Positions 15,479 to 25,748 of a stretch of 64,000 nucleotides of DNA are shown here, piece after piece; the stretch's first letter is position 1, and each line of letters opens with the position of its first letter. The notes beneath the pieces are model-generated. The model did no database searches, was not told where the DNA came from, and saw nothing but the letters and a program-made list of their open reading frames with translations. The position numbers and the translations under genes are program-made. Where the stretch lies: contig NZ_VUKF01000006.1 of assembly GCF_009193185.1 (NCBI RefSeq), positions 62,001 through 126,000 on the forward strand. Direction: 5' to 3'. The DNA is from Georgenia thermotolerans (GTDB lineage: Bacteria; Actinomycetota; Actinomycetes; Actinomycetales; Actinomycetaceae).

Positions 15479-18109
15479 ATGACCTCACTGTTCGACAACC
15501 TGCCCCTCGCCGGCCTCTCCGCCCAGGACCTGCCGCCGCTGCCCGCCGCCGTGCCCCCGCGCGACGACTCCGTCCCCAGCTGGGCGGTGGAGCCGCCGGC
15601 GCGCGACGTGCCCGAGGCGTCCCTCGTCGACGACCCGGTGGCCCGGGCGCGCCGCCGCGCCGGGCTCGACGGCGCCACCCCGCCGGGCCGGCCCCGCCTG
15701 GACCCCGCCACGCTGGTGGCCGACCTCAACCCCCAGCAGCGCGAGGCCGTCGTCCACTCCGGCTCCCCGCTGCTCATCGTCGCCGGCGCCGGCTCGGGCA
15801 AGACCCGCGTGCTCACCCACCGCATCGCCTACCTGCTGGCCACCGGACGGTCCCGGCCGGGGGAGATCCTCGCCATCACCTTCACCAACAAGGCCGCCGC
15901 CGAGATGCGCGAGCGGGTCGAGGACCTCATCGGCCCCTCGGCGAGCCGGATGTGGGTCTCGACCTTCCACTCGGCGTGCGTGCGGATCCTGCGCCGCGAG
16001 CACGCCGCCCTCGGCCTGCGCTCGAGCTTTTCCATCTACGACGCCGCGGACTCCCAGCGGCTCATGACGCTGGTGTGCCGTCAGCTGGACCTCGACCCCA
16101 AGCGGTACCCGCCCAAGACGTTCTCCCGGAAGGTCTCCGACCTCAAGAACGAGCTCATCGACCCCGAGGAGTACGCCCGCAGCGTCTCGGAGTCGAACTC
16201 CTTCGACAAGGCCCTCGCGCAGGCGTACGCCCAGTACAACGAGCGGCTGCGGCAGGCGCACGCCCTCGACTTCGACGACCTCATCATGACCACCGTCAAC
16301 CTCCTGCAGGCCTTCCCGGCGGTGGCCGAGCACTACCGGCGCCGGTTCCGCCACGTGCTGGTGGACGAGTACCAGGACACCAACCACGCCCAGTACATGC
16401 TCGTGCGCGAGCTGGCCGGGGTGGACCGGGACGGCAACGGCGAGGACGATCGCGACGGGCTGCCGCCGGCCGAGCTCACCGTGGTCGGTGACTCCGACCA
16501 GTCGATCTACGCCTTCCGCGGCGCCACCATCCGCAACATCCTCGAGTTCGAGGAGGACTACCCCGACGCCCGGACCATCCTGCTCGAGCAGAACTACCGC
16601 TCCACGCAGAACATCCTCACCGCGGCCAACGCCGTCATTGCACGCAACCCCGGGCGGCGGCCGAAGAACCTGTGGACCGACTCCGGAGCGGGCCCGCTCA
16701 TCGTCGGCTACGTGGCCGACTCCGAGCACGAGGAGGCCCGGTTCATCGCCGAGGAGATCGACCGGCTGGGCGACGACGACGGCACCCGGCCGGGCGACGT
16801 GGCGGTCTTCTACCGCACCAACGCCCAGTCCCGGGCGCTGGAGGAGGTGCTGGTGCGCACCGGCATCCCCTACAAGGTGGTCGGCGGCACCCGCTTCTAC
16901 GAGCGCAAGGAGATCAAGGACGCCATCGCGTACCTGCGCGCCGTCGCCAACCCCGACGACGCCGTCAACCTGCGCCGCATCCTCAACGTGCCCAAGCGCG
17001 GGCTGGGGGACAAGGCCGAGGCGATGCTCGCCGCCCACGCCGAGCGCGAGCGGGTCTCCTTCGGCCAGGCCGTCGCCGACGCCGCCGCCGAGCCGGGGGC
17101 CACGCGCGACGGCGCGCCGGTGCCCGAGGTCATCGGGCTGGCCAGCCGGTCGCGCACCCAGGTGCGCGCCTTCCACGAGCTCATGAGCGGGCTGCGGGAG
17201 ATGAACGACGCCGGCGCCACCCCGGCCGAGGTCCTCGACGCCGCGCTGGACCGCTCGGGCTACCTCGCCGAGTTGCGCGCGAGCGAGGACCCGCAGGACG
17301 CCACCCGGGTGGAGAACCTCGCCGAGCTGCACGCCGTCGCGGCGGAGTTCTCCGAGCAGGACCCCGAGGGCGACCTCGGCGACTTCCTCGAGCGGGTCGC
17401 CCTGGTGGCCGACTCCGACCAGATCCCCGACGCGCATGCCCAGGACCAGGGCCAGGTCACCCTCATGACGGTGCACACCGCCAAGGGCCTGGAGTTCCCG
17501 GTCGTGTTCGTCACCGGCCTGGAGGACGGCACCTTCCCGCACCAGCGCTCGCTCACCGAGGAGGACGAGCTCTCCGAGGAGCGGCGCCTGGCGTACGTAG
17601 CGCTGACCCGGGCCCGCGAGCGGCTCTACCTCTCCCGCGCCGCGGTGCGCACCGCCTGGGGCATGCCCCAGCAGCTGCCGGCCTCGCGGTTCCTGCAGGA
17701 CATCCCCGAGGAGCTGGTGGACTGGCGCCGCGCGGAGTCCTCGATGGAGGCGCTGCGTGCCCGGCCGGGCGGGTGGGGCGGCGGGTACGGGTCCCACGGC
17801 GGCTTCGGCGGGCGCGAGGGCTACGGCGCGCGCACCCCGGGCGGGTCCGGCGCCCGCAGCGGCCCGGTGCGCACCGGCAAGCTCGGCGCCACGACGTCCA
17901 CCGGCGCGAAGTTCGGTTCGGCCACACCCCGCCCGGAGGCGGACGTGCCGGGCCTGGACGTGGGGGACAAGGTCACCCACGACAGCTACGGCGTGGGCAC
18001 CGTGATCGCGCTGGAGGGCTCCGGGTCCTCCGCCGTCGCCAAGATCGACTTCGGCGGCGGGCAGACCAAGCGCCTGCTCCTGCGCTACTCCCCGGTCACG
18101 AAGCTGTAG
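15479..18109 (+). CDS. pcrA: ATP-dependent DNA helicase PcrA/UvrD
   Basis: 876-aa superfamily 1 3'-5' DNA helicase for repair and fork maintenance. Visible motifs in order: Q motif LNPQQREAV (~82), Walker A AGAGSGKT (~103), ITFTNKAAAEM (Ia), VDEYQDTN (II), VVGDSDQSIYAFRGA (III), LEQNYRS (IV), MTVHTAKGLEF (V) and VALTRARERLYL (VI). An N-terminal ~75-residue extension is Pro-rich and disordered. The C-terminal Gly/Arg/Ser-rich linker leads to a final ~50-residue domain (VGDKVTHDSYGVGTVIALEG), the PcrA-type RNA polymerase-binding Tudor fold. Length is typical of actinobacterial PcrA (UvrD1). The 3' end overlaps the convergent gene by 25 bp. Confidence 0.96.
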   Translation: MTSLFDNLPLAGLSAQDLPPLPAAVPPRDDSVPSWAVEPPARDVPEASLVDDPVARARRRAGLDGATPPGRPRLDPATLVADLNPQQREAVVHSGSPLLIVAGAGSGKTRVLTHRIAYLLATGRSRPGEILAITFTNKAAAEMRERVEDLIGPSASRMWVSTFHSACVRILRREHAALGLRSSFSIYDAADSQRLMTLVCRQLDLDPKRYPPKTFSRKVSDLKNELIDPEEYARSVSESNSFDKALAQAYAQYNERLRQAHALDFDDLIMTTVNLLQAFPAVAEHYRRRFRHVLVDEYQDTNHAQYMLVRELAGVDRDGNGEDDRDGLPPAELTVVGDSDQSIYAFRGATIRNILEFEEDYPDARTILLEQNYRSTQNILTAANAVIARNPGRRPKNLWTDSGAGPLIVGYVADSEHEEARFIAEEIDRLGDDDGTRPGDVAVFYRTNAQSRALEEVLVRTGIPYKVVGGTRFYERKEIKDAIAYLRAVANPDDAVNLRRILNVPKRGLGDKAEAMLAAHAERERVSFGQAVADAAAEPGATRDGAPVPEVIGLASRSRTQVRAFHELMSGLREMNDAGATPAEVLDAALDRSGYLAELRASEDPQDATRVENLAELHAVAAEFSEQDPEGDLGDFLERVALVADSDQIPDAHAQDQGQVTLMTVHTAKGLEFPVVFVTGLEDGTFPHQRSLTEEDELSEERRLAYVALTRARERLYLSRAAVRTAWGMPQQLPASRFLQDIPEELVDWRRAESSMEALRARPGGWGGGYGSHGGFGGREGYGARTPGGSGARSGPVRTGKLGATTSTGAKFGSATPRPEADVPGLDVGDKVTHDSYGVGTVIALEGSGSSAVAKIDFGGGQTKRLLLRYSPVTKL

Positions 18110-18699
18110 CGGGCCGACGACGGCGAGGCCTCCCGCGCGGGGGACGCGGCGCGCCCCAGCAGCGCCACGCCGAAGAACTGCAGCACCTCGGCGTAGCCGG
18201 GATGGGCGAAGTCCGAGCCCACCGCGCCGAGCAGGAGGGTCAGCGCGAGGCCGCCGCCCGTCGCCGTGAGCAGGACGGCCGGCAGCCGCATCTCCGGCCG
18301 GCGCAGCAGCAGGATGCCGAGCACGGTGCTGACCGGGAAGCCGACCACGAACCCGGCGGTCGTGAGGCCCAGCAGCCAGGCGGGCGCGTCGTCGAAGCGG
18401 ATCGCCGTGTCGAGCAGGAACGAGACGGCCAACAGCGCCAGCAGCGCGATCAGCACGCGTCGCACCCACCGGACCGCGCCCCGGCCGGCGTCGATCCGGC
18501 TGCCGTTCACCACCAGGACGGCGGTGAGCAGCGCGTAGAGCAGCCCGTGCGTGACACCGGCGACGTAGAACGCCCAGGCGGGGCCGCCGTCGGCGAAGAC
18601 CGAGAACTCCCCGGTCAGGCCGTGGGTGACGGCGTCGGTCAGGGCGATGAGGGCGACGGGGACGGCCGCCGCGAGGGCGGCCCAGGTCAGGCGGGTCAT
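18085..18699 (-). CDS. Six-helix integral membrane protein of unknown function
   Basis: 204-aa membrane protein with about six hydrophobic segments (LTWAALAAAVPVALIALT at the start, then ~40-60, ~75-95, ~105-125, ~130-150, ~160-180). No catalytic motif recognised. ATG at 18699 has AAGGA eight bases upstream; codons further upstream encode an Arg/Pro-rich stretch typical of non-coding frame. The stop lies inside the end of pcrA on the other strand. Confidence 0.7.
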   Translation of the reverse strand: MTRLTWAALAAAVPVALIALTDAVTHGLTGEFSVFADGGPAWAFYVAGVTHGLLYALLTAVLVVNGSRIDAGRGAVRWVRRVLIALLALLAVSFLLDTAIRFDDAPAWLLGLTTAGFVVGFPVSTVLGILLLRRPEMRLPAVLLTATGGGLALTLLLGAVGSDFAHPGYAEVLQFFGVALLGRAASPAREASPSSARYSFVTGE

Positions 18700-18853
18700 G
18701 GTGGGTCCTTCCGGTCCGGGGCGCACCGGTGTGCGCCGACCCCTGGACGGTAGGAACCGGCCCCGGCACGGGGCGTCCTGCGCGGCGCGCACGGTCCCGG
18801 CCGCCGTCGTCCTCCCCGGTGGGCGGGACCCGGACCCTCCGGCAGGACAGGGG

Positions 18854-18899
18854 GTCCTCCGAAAGGAGGACGCCCGCCCCGCCGGGCCGGGCCTATGCT
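18854..18899 (+). promoter_or_regulatory. Promoter with operator-like hairpin before the 18906 kinase
   Basis: Perfect inverted repeat GTCCTCC-GAAA-GGAGGAC (18854-18871) is followed by a -10, TATGCT (18894-18899), six bases before the kinase GTG. The repeat covers the usual -35 region, so it is a candidate site for the partner regulator. Confidence 0.5.
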
Positions 18900-18905
18900 C
18901 GCGCC

Positions 18906-20582
18906 GTGCTGGCGCCGCGGCGGGAGAACCTCGGCATCCTCGGGGGTGCCCTCCTCGTCGGCGCCCTCACCGGCGCCCTCGTGGGCGGCACCGTCACCGA
19001 CGCGCTGTTCGTCTCCTGCCTCGCGCTGGGCCTGCTCCTCGCGCTGCGGCACCTCGCGCGAGCCACCCGGCGGTGGCGGGCGGCCCGCACCCGCGCCGCC
19101 GAGGTGGCCGCGCTGCAGCCGGGGGCCGTGGCCCGGGCGGCCGTCCGGGAGGAACGGGCCCGCCTGGCCGCGGACGTCCACGCCGTGGTCCGCGCGGCCG
19201 TGGTGGACATGCAGGACGGCGCCAGGCGGGCGGCCCGGTCCTGGGACGCGGATCCGGTCGCCGCCCTCCGCGGGATCCAGCGCGCGGGCACGGCGGCCAC
19301 CAGCGAGCTGCGCCGCATGCTCGGGCTCCTGCGCGAGCCCGCCGAGCCGGCGCCCCCGGCGGCCCCGGACCCGGACGGCATGCGCATCCGCCCGGCCGAG
19401 GTCGTGCTGGCTGCCGTCGCGGCGGCCGACGTGCTCGGGGAGGCCGCGATCGCCCACCGGATGGCCTGGCCCGAGGCGGCGTACATGACGCCCGTGGCCC
19501 TCGTCCTGACCACCCTGGCCGCCCTCACGGTCCTCGGCCGCAGGCTCGCGCCGGGCGCGTCCACGCTCCTGCTCGCCGCCCTCGTCACCGCCGGGACCCT
19601 GGTGGGGCACTCGGTGGTCGAGGGGGTGTGGATGCTGGTCACGGTCGGTGCGCTCGGCTGGGCGTGCGGGGCGTGGGAGCGCCGGATGCCCTGGGCGCTG
19701 GCCGGTCCGGGGATGCTTGCGCTGGCCCTGGTCCACAAGCACGCCCAGGACCGGCCGGAGAACCTCTTCATCGCGCTCGTCATCCTGGGGGTGGGGCTGC
19801 TCACCGGGTTCCTGGTCCGGGCGGTGCGCTCCCGGGCGGAGCGCACCCGGCGGGCCACCGGCGCCCGTGAGGCCGAGCTGGGCGCTGCGTCCGCCGCGGC
19901 CGTGCGGGCCGAGCGGCTCACGGTCGCCCGCGAGCTCCACGACCTCGTCTCCGGCGCGGTCGGCGTCGTGGTCATGCAGGCGGGGGCGGCCGAGGTGCTG
20001 CTCGCCACGGACCGGGCCGGCGCGCGCCGGGCCCTCGACGTGGTCCTGACCACGTGCGCCCACACCCTCGATGAGCTGGACCGGTTCCTCGCCGCGAAGG
20101 ACGGCGCGCCCGGCAGCGCCGGCCACGACCTGGCGGACCTGCGCGGCCTGGTGGACCGGATGCGGCTGGCCGGGCTCGCCGTCGACCTCACCATGGCGGG
20201 GGACGCCTCCGCGGCGATGCCGACGGTGTATCGGGTGGTGCAGGAGTCGTTGCTCAACACCCTGCGGCACGCGCCGGGCGCCCGGGCCGCCGTCAGCGTC
20301 GCCGTCGCGGGCGGCCGGGCGCGGGTCGCCGTCGTCGACGACGGGCCGGGACCCGGCACCGACGCCCCCCGCGGGTTCGGGCTCGTCGGCATCGCCGAGC
20401 GGGTCCAGTCCGATGGCGGCACGCTCACCACCGGGACGGGCCCGGAGGGAACCGGCTTCCGGGTGGAGGCCGAGCTGCCCCTGCCGGCTGGGCCGGCGCC
20501 GAGCTCACCGGCGCGTGCCGCGCCTCCTGTCGACACCGCGGCCGGCGCGGCGCGTCCGGCAGCGGGAACGGGGGTGCCGTGA
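18906..20582 (+). CDS. Sensor histidine kinase with duplicated DHp segment
   Basis: 558-aa kinase. Two N-terminal helices (~12-48), then a HisKA_3-like segment (~80-145) containing ERARLAADVHAVV (His92) and ELRRMLGLLR but no ATPase domain. Five to six membrane helices follow (~165-305). The canonical DHp is ERLTVARELHDLVSG (His345), with HATPase motifs VQESLLNTLRHA, VVDDGPGPG and GFGLVGIAERV. A disordered Ala/Pro tail ends the protein. The GTG start has TATGCT six bases upstream. GTGA overlap with the response regulator. The first DHp copy may dimerise or act as a decoy; its activity is not evident from sequence. Confidence 0.9.
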   Translation: MLAPRRENLGILGGALLVGALTGALVGGTVTDALFVSCLALGLLLALRHLARATRRWRAARTRAAEVAALQPGAVARAAVREERARLAADVHAVVRAAVVDMQDGARRAARSWDADPVAALRGIQRAGTAATSELRRMLGLLREPAEPAPPAAPDPDGMRIRPAEVVLAAVAAADVLGEAAIAHRMAWPEAAYMTPVALVLTTLAALTVLGRRLAPGASTLLLAALVTAGTLVGHSVVEGVWMLVTVGALGWACGAWERRMPWALAGPGMLALALVHKHAQDRPENLFIALVILGVGLLTGFLVRAVRSRAERTRRATGAREAELGAASAAAVRAERLTVARELHDLVSGAVGVVVMQAGAAEVLLATDRAGARRALDVVLTTCAHTLDELDRFLAAKDGAPGSAGHDLADLRGLVDRMRLAGLAVDLTMAGDASAAMPTVYRVVQESLLNTLRHAPGARAAVSVAVAGGRARVAVVDDGPGPGTDAPRGFGLVGIAERVQSDGGTLTTGTGPEGTGFRVEAELPLPAGPAPSSPARAAPPVDTAAGAARPAAGTGVP

Positions 20583-21229
20583 CCGTTCGGGTGCTGCTGG
20601 CGGACGACCACGACCTGCTGCGGCAGGGCCTCGCCGCGATCCTCGGAACCGACCCGGACCTGGAGGTGGTGGGGGAGTGCGCGGACGGTCCGAGCGCCGT
20701 GCGTCGCGCCCGGGTGCTGGAGCCGGACGTGGTGCTCATGGACATCGAGATGCCGGGCGGGGACGGCCTCGCGGCAACCGCCCAGATCCTCGCCGCGCAG
20801 CCGGGCGCGCGGGTGATGGTGCTGACCACCTTCGACCTGGACGAGTACGTGCTGGCCGCGCTGCGCGCCGGCGCGAGCGGGTTCCTGGTGAAGACGATGC
20901 CGCCGGCGAAGATCGTCGCCGCCGTCAAGGCGTGCGCCGGCGGGGAGCTGATGCTGGGGCCCACCGTGCTGGACCGGCTCGTGGCGAGCTACGTGCAGCG
21001 GACCGAGCCTGCCGCGTTCCCAGGCCTGGACGCCCTGACCGACCGGGAGCGGGAGGTGCTCCTCGCCATGGCGCAGGGGCTGTCCAACGTCGAGATCGGG
21101 CAGGCCCTGTACATGGCGGAGACCACGGTGAAGACCCACGTCACCCGGGTGCTGGCCAAGCTCGGGGTGCGCGACCGGGTGCAGGCCGTCGTCGTGGCGC
21201 ACCGCAGCGGGCTGGCCCGGCGCGGCTGA
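20579..21229 (+). CDS. NarL/LuxR-family response regulator
   Basis: 216-aa regulator coupled to the kinase upstream. Receiver: VLLADDHDLLRQG, acceptor Asp in VVLMDIEMPGGDG, Thr in VMVLTTFD, Lys in GFLVKTMPP. LuxR domain: LTDREREVLLAMAQGLSNVEIG, AETTVKTHVTRVLAKLG. Complete and canonical. Such pairs often regulate a linked transporter, but none follows here; the next gene is an acyltransferase. Confidence 0.95.
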   Translation: MTVRVLLADDHDLLRQGLAAILGTDPDLEVVGECADGPSAVRRARVLEPDVVLMDIEMPGGDGLAATAQILAAQPGARVMVLTTFDLDEYVLAALRAGASGFLVKTMPPAKIVAAVKACAGGELMLGPTVLDRLVASYVQRTEPAAFPGLDALTDREREVLLAMAQGLSNVEIGQALYMAETTVKTHVTRVLAKLGVRDRVQAVVVAHRSGLARRG

Positions 21230-21320
21230 GATTGCTCACGGTCCGCGTGCCGCGCCCGGTCGTGTGGGTGGGCACCCCTAACCTCGGCAAGCAGGAGGTC
21301 GGGCCCGGGGAGGCGAGGCG

Positions 21321-23312
21321 ATGAGCACCCAGGTGCGGGAGCGGCAGGCGGACGATCGCGCCGCCGCGGGCGCGGGGCGCATCGAGGGCCTCGACGGCCT
21401 GCGTGCCCTGGCGGTGACCGCCGTGCTCGTCTACCACCTGAGGCCCGCCTCGCTGCCCGGCGGGTTCCTCGGGGTCGACGTGTTCTTCGTCGTCTCCGGG
21501 TTCCTCATCACCACCCTGCTGCTGCGCGAGCTGCGCGCGAGGGGCCGCCTGGACCTGCCGCGGTTCTGGGTGCGGCGCGTGCGCCGGCTGGTGCCGGCCC
21601 TGGTCGCCGTCGTGCTCGTGACGATCCCGCTCGCCTGGCTGGCCGACACCGACCTGCTCGTCGGGATCGGCCGGCAGACGCTGGGCGCGCTGACCTTCTC
21701 CACCAACTGGGTCGAGGTGGCCGCCGGCACCAGCTACTTCACCGCGACGGCGCCGCAGCTGTTCGTGAACTTCTGGTCCCTGGCGGTGGAGGAGCAGTTC
21801 TACCTGCTCTGGCCGCTGCTGCTCGCCGCCGTGGTGGCGGCGAGCAGCAGCGCCCGCCACCGCGCCCTCGCCGCGCTCGCGGCCGCCGTCGTCTCCGCCG
21901 TGCTCATGGCCGTCCTCTACGTGCCCGGCGAGGACGCCACGCGGGTGTACTACGGCACCGACACGCACCTGTTCGGGCTGATGATCGGCGCCGCGCTCGC
22001 GTTCGCGTGGGCCGCGCCGGGCGGGGGGCCGCTGGCGGCCCCCGCATGGCGCCGGCGCCGCGGGCTGGTGGCCGCGGGCGCGCTGGTGGGGCTGCTGCTC
22101 CTCATGCTCACGCTCCGGCAGGCCAGCCCGCTGACCTTCCGCGGCGGGATCCTGCTGGGCTCGGTGCTCAGCGCGGCGCTGGTCGCCGCCCTCCTCGGGC
22201 CGCCGACCCGGTTCCAGCGGCTCATGCGGCTGCGGCCCCTGGAGTGGCTGGGCCGGCGCTCCTACTCCGTCTACCTCTGGCACTGGCCCGTCATCCTCAT
22301 CGCCGACGCCGTGGTGCCCACCGCGTACGACTCCGCCGCGCACTGGGTGCTGCGGGCCGCGGCGGTGGGCGTGACGCTCGGCGCGGCGGCGCTGTCGTTC
22401 CGCCTGGTCGAGGAGCCGGTGCGGCGGCTGGGCTTCCGCGCCTGCGTCCGCCGGGCCCGGGCCCTGCTCGTCAGCCGGGTGCCGGCCCGGCGGGCGCTGG
22501 CCCGCGCCGTGACCGGGGCGGGCGCGCTCGCGGTCGTCGCGTCCCTCGCGGCCATCGCTGTCGCGCCGGAGCGCTCGCGCACGCACGACCGGATCACCGC
22601 CGGGCAGGAGGCCGTGGACGCCTCCGCCGACCGGGCCGAGGTCGTGGCGCCGGCCCCGGCCGACTACTCGATGCCCACCGGGGAGGAGATCACCGGCTTC
22701 GGGGACTCCATCGTCGTCACCAGCGCCGACGGCCTGGAGGCCCGCTTCCCCGGGGTCATGCTCGACGCCCGGTCGATCCGGCAGTGGCCCGACGGCGAGC
22801 GGGCCGTGCGGACCCGGCTGGCGGAGGGGACCGTGCGCCGGGCGGTCTTCCTCGACTTCGGCACCAACGCCGGGGTGCGCGACGAGGCGCTCGTGCGACG
22901 GGTGCTCGACTCCCTGGGGGACCGGCTCATCGTCGTGGTCAACCTCTACGGCGGCAGCCACTGGGTCCCGGACGCCAACGCCACCCTCGAGCGGATCGTC
23001 GCGGACTACCCCAACGCGGTCGTGGCGGACTGGCACGCGGCGATCTCCGAGCAACCGGAGCTGCTGCAGGCGGACGGCATCCACCCGGGCATCGAGGGCG
23101 CGCACCTGTACGCCGACGTCGTCGCCCGCGCCTTCGCCGCCCTCTCCGAGCGCCTCACCGGGATGCCGGTCGACCCCGATGCCCCGGCCGCGGCCGACGA
23201 GCCGGGGGCCGACCCGGCCGGTTCGCCCGCCGCCGACGAGCCGGCGGCCGGCGCCGCCGAACCGTCCGCGGCGGCGACGCCCGCCACGAGTTCCGCACAC
23301 CGCACGGGCTGA
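21321..23312 (+). CDS. OatA-type acyltransferase with SGNH domain
   Basis: 663-aa membrane O-acyltransferase. Residues ~20-370 are an acyltransferase-3 domain with about ten helices: [52 protein letters not shown] and [12 protein letters not shown] are family signatures. After a further helix near ~395, the external C-terminal part (~440-615) is SGNH-like: GFGDSI (nucleophile Ser), DFGTNA, and DGIHPG with catalytic Asp/His. A Pro/Ala-rich tail follows. Probably transfers acetyl groups from cytosolic acetyl-CoA to peptidoglycan or another wall glycan. ATG at 21321 follows GGGGAGG. Confidence 0.92.
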   Translation: MSTQVRERQADDRAAAGAGRIEGLDGLRALAVTAVLVYHLRPASLPGGFLGVDVFFVVSGFLITTLLLRELRARGRLDLPRFWVRRVRRLVPALVAVVLVTIPLAWLADTDLLVGIGRQTLGALTFSTNWVEVAAGTSYFTATAPQLFVNFWSLAVEEQFYLLWPLLLAAVVAASSSARHRALAALAAAVVSAVLMAVLYVPGEDATRVYYGTDTHLFGLMIGAALAFAWAAPGGGPLAAPAWRRRRGLVAAGALVGLLLLMLTLRQASPLTFRGGILLGSVLSAALVAALLGPPTRFQRLMRLRPLEWLGRRSYSVYLWHWPVILIADAVVPTAYDSAAHWVLRAAAVGVTLGAAALSFRLVEEPVRRLGFRACVRRARALLVSRVPARRALARAVTGAGALAVVASLAAIAVAPERSRTHDRITAGQEAVDASADRAEVVAPAPADYSMPTGEEITGFGDSIVVTSADGLEARFPGVMLDARSIRQWPDGERAVRTRLAEGTVRRAVFLDFGTNAGVRDEALVRRVLDSLGDRLIVVVNLYGGSHWVPDANATLERIVADYPNAVVADWHAAISEQPELLQADGIHPGIEGAHLYADVVARAFAALSERLTGMPVDPDAPAAADEPGADPAGSPAADEPAAGAAEPSAAATPATSSAHRTG

Positions 23313-23466
23313 CCGCACACCCCCAGGGCCATCGTGCGACCGCCCAGGTCAGCGCCCCGACGGGCCGTCGCTCGGCGGCCGCCGGCCCCGGGACCGGGCC
23401 GGCACGGGACCAGTGCGCTGCGCCGTCGGCGATGGCACCCGGTGTGAGACGCGCGCCACCGCGCGG

Positions 23467-23502
23467 TAGGCTCCCCCGAGATGTCTTGATGTCGAGGCAT
23501 CT
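23467..23502 (+). promoter_or_regulatory. sucCD promoter and TCA-type operator
   Basis: TAGGCT (23467-23472) is a plausible -10. Positions 23481-23502 hold TCTTGATGTCGAGGC, an imperfect palindrome around TTGA-TG-TCGA that overlaps the start point. It matches 18 of 22 bases at 34535-34556 before icd. The ribosome site GGAAGG is at 23515-23520. The rest of 23313-23466 shows no feature. Confidence 0.6.
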
Positions 23503-23530
23503 TGTGATGTCAACGGAAGGACGCAGCGGG

Positions 23531-24697
23531 GTGGACCTCTTCGAGTACCAGGCTCGTGACATGCTCGAGAAGCACGGCGTGCCCGTGCTTCGCGGGATCG
23601 TCGCGACGACACCGGCGGAGGCAAGGGCAGCGGCCGAGCAGCTCGGCGGCGGCACGGTGGTCGTCAAGGCGCAGGTGAAGACGGGCGGACGCGGCAAGGC
23701 GGGCGGGGTCAAGCTCGCCCACAACCCCGAGGAGACCGAGGCGCGCGCCGCGGAGATCCTCGGCATGGACATCAAGGGCCACACGGTCCACCGCGTGATG
23801 ATCGCCGAGGGCGCCCAGATCGCCGAGGAGTACTACTTCTCGGTCCTGCTCGACCGCGCCAACCGCAGCTACCTCGCGATGGCGTCCGTCGAGGGCGGCA
23901 TGGAGATCGAGCAGCTGGCCGTCGAGCGGCCCGAGGCCCTCGCCCGCGTGGCGGTGGACCCGCTCACCGGCATCGACGAGGCCAAGGCCGCCGAGATCGT
24001 CGGCCAGGCCGGCTTCGCCCCCGAGGTGGCCGACGAGGTCGCCGCCGTGATCCGCAAGCTCTGGACCGTCTACGACGCGGAGGACGCCACGCTCGTCGAG
24101 GTCAACCCGCTCGTGCGCACCGAGGGCGGCGCCATCGTCGCCCTGGACGCCAAGGTCTCCCTCGACGCCAACGCCGACTTCCGCCACGCCGACCGCGCCG
24201 AGCTCGAGGACAAGGCGGCCGCGGACCCGCTCGAGGCCAAGGCCAAGGACCTGGGGCTGAACTACGTCAAGCTCGACGGCGAGGTCGGCATCATCGGCAA
24301 CGGCGCGGGCCTGGTCATGTCCACCCTCGACGTCGTCGCCTACGCCGGCGAGGAGCACGGCGTGCGGCCGGCGAACTTCCTCGACATCGGCGGCGGCGCC
24401 AACGCCGAGATCATGGCGAACGGCCTGGACGTCATCCTCGGCGACCCGCAGGTGAAGTCGGTCTTCGTCAACGTCTTCGGCGGCATCACCGCCTGCGACG
24501 AGGTCGCCAACGGCATCGTCAAGGCGCTGGAGATCCTGGGCAACAAGGAGACCAAGCCGCTCGTGGTGCGCCTGGACGGCAACAACGTCGAGGAGGGCCG
24601 CCGCATCCTGCGCGAGGCGAACCACCCCCTCGTCACCATGTCCGACACGATGGACGGCGCGGCCGCCAAGGCCGCCGAGCTCGCGGCTGCGAAGTAA
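23531..24697 (+). CDS. sucC: Succinyl-CoA synthetase beta subunit
   Basis: 388-aa subunit of the ADP/GDP-forming succinate-CoA ligase of the TCA cycle. ATP-grasp domain with [17 protein letters not shown] at the start, [18 protein letters not shown] (nucleotide-binding loop), EVNPLV (metal-binding Glu/Asn) and [10 protein letters not shown]. The C-terminal CoA-ligase part has [19 protein letters not shown] and [12 protein letters not shown]. Start GTG 23531 follows GGAAGG with 10-nt spacing; several ATGs upstream (23474-23512 region) lie over the operator. Operon with sucD, 11 nt apart. Confidence 0.97.
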   Translation: MDLFEYQARDMLEKHGVPVLRGIVATTPAEARAAAEQLGGGTVVVKAQVKTGGRGKAGGVKLAHNPEETEARAAEILGMDIKGHTVHRVMIAEGAQIAEEYYFSVLLDRANRSYLAMASVEGGMEIEQLAVERPEALARVAVDPLTGIDEAKAAEIVGQAGFAPEVADEVAAVIRKLWTVYDAEDATLVEVNPLVRTEGGAIVALDAKVSLDANADFRHADRAELEDKAAADPLEAKAKDLGLNYVKLDGEVGIIGNGAGLVMSTLDVVAYAGEEHGVRPANFLDIGGGANAEIMANGLDVILGDPQVKSVFVNVFGGITACDEVANGIVKALEILGNKETKPLVVRLDGNNVEEGRRILREANHPLVTMSDTMDGAAAKAAELAAAK

Positions 24698-24708
24698 GGA
24701 CCCCAAGA

Positions 24709-25641
24709 ATGTCGATCTTCCTCAACTCCGACTCCCGCGTCATCGTCCAGGGCATGACGGGCACGATGGGCCGGATCCACACCAGCCGCATGCTCAACGC
24801 CGGCACCCAGATCGTCGGGGGCACCAACCCCAAGAAGGCCGGCACCACGGTCGAGTTCGACGTCGAGCCCCTGGGCCCCGGCGCCGAGTCGCGCCAGGCC
24901 GGTCAGGTCTCCGTCCCGGTGTTCGCCTCCGTCGCCGAGGCCAAGGAGGCCACCGGCGCCGACGTCTCGGTCATCTTCGTGCCGCCGGCCGGCACCAAGG
25001 CCGCCGTCATCGAGGCCGTCGACGCGGGCATCCCGCTCGTCGTCATCATCACCGAGGGCGTGCCGGTGGCCGACACCGCCGAGTTCTTCACCTACGCCCA
25101 GTCCAAGGGCGTGCGCCTGGTCGGCCCGAACTGCCCCGGCGTCATCACCCCGGGCCAGTCCAACGTGGGCATCACCCCGGCCAACATCACCGGCCCCGGC
25201 CGCATCGGCCTGGTGTCGAAGTCCGGCACGCTGACCTACCAGATGATGTACGAGCTCTCCGACATCGGCTTCTCCACCTGCATCGGCATCGGCGGCGACC
25301 CGATCATCGGCACCACGCACATCGACGCCCTGCAGGCCTTCCAGGACGACCCCGACACCGACCTCATCGTCATGATCGGCGAGATCGGCGGCGACGCCGA
25401 GGAGCGCGCCGCGGAGTTCATCAAGGCCAACGTGACCAAGCCCGTCGTGGGCTACGTCGCCGGCTTCACCGCCCCCGAGGGCAAGACGATGGGCCACGCC
25501 GGCGCCATCGTCTCCGGCTCCTCGGGCACCGCGGAGGCCAAGAAGGTCGCCCTCGAGGCCGCCGGCGTCAAGGTGGGCAAGACCCCCTCCGAGACCGCCC
25601 GGCTGGCCCGCGAGATCCTCGGCGCCGCCGTCGCACGCTGA
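24709..25641 (+). CDS. sucD: Succinyl-CoA synthetase alpha subunit
   Basis: 310-aa alpha subunit. Rossmann CoA-binding domain: [17 protein letters not shown] and [10 protein letters not shown], with [12 protein letters not shown]. The ligase domain has the phospho-His loop [18 protein letters not shown] (active-site His about residue 264) and [15 protein letters not shown]. Ends as expected for the family. Starts 11 nt after sucC and is followed by a strong terminator. Confidence 0.97.
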   Translation: MSIFLNSDSRVIVQGMTGTMGRIHTSRMLNAGTQIVGGTNPKKAGTTVEFDVEPLGPGAESRQAGQVSVPVFASVAEAKEATGADVSVIFVPPAGTKAAVIEAVDAGIPLVVIITEGVPVADTAEFFTYAQSKGVRLVGPNCPGVITPGQSNVGITPANITGPGRIGLVSKSGTLTYQMMYELSDIGFSTCIGIGGDPIIGTTHIDALQAFQDDPDTDLIVMIGEIGGDAEERAAEFIKANVTKPVVGYVAGFTAPEGKTMGHAGAIVSGSSGTAEAKKVALEAAGVKVGKTPSETARLAREILGAAVAR

Positions 25642-25675
25642 GCGGACGCGCCCCGCAGGCACGCACCGTCGCCGG

Positions 25676-25717
25676 ACAGGCCCCGGCGGGCAGGACCTCC
25701 TGCCCGCCGGGGCCTGT
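25676..25717 (+). terminator. Terminator of sucCD
   Basis: Perfect 20-bp inverted repeat (25676-25695 with 25698-25717) with a 2-nt centre, 34 nt after the sucD stop. Confidence 0.85.
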
Positions 25718-25748
25718 CGCGTCCCGGCGGCACGGCAGGATGGGCGTC

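Noticed and set aside
18085-18109. Frameshift or assembly error where pcrA and the membrane protein gene overlap
   Set aside because: Both reading frames end normally; short convergent overlaps recur (also 27761-27773).
15485-18769. 1094-codon frame antisense to pcrA
   Set aside because: Shadow of a high-GC gene: repetitive Val/Gly/Leu/Arg composition with no domains and no ribosome site.
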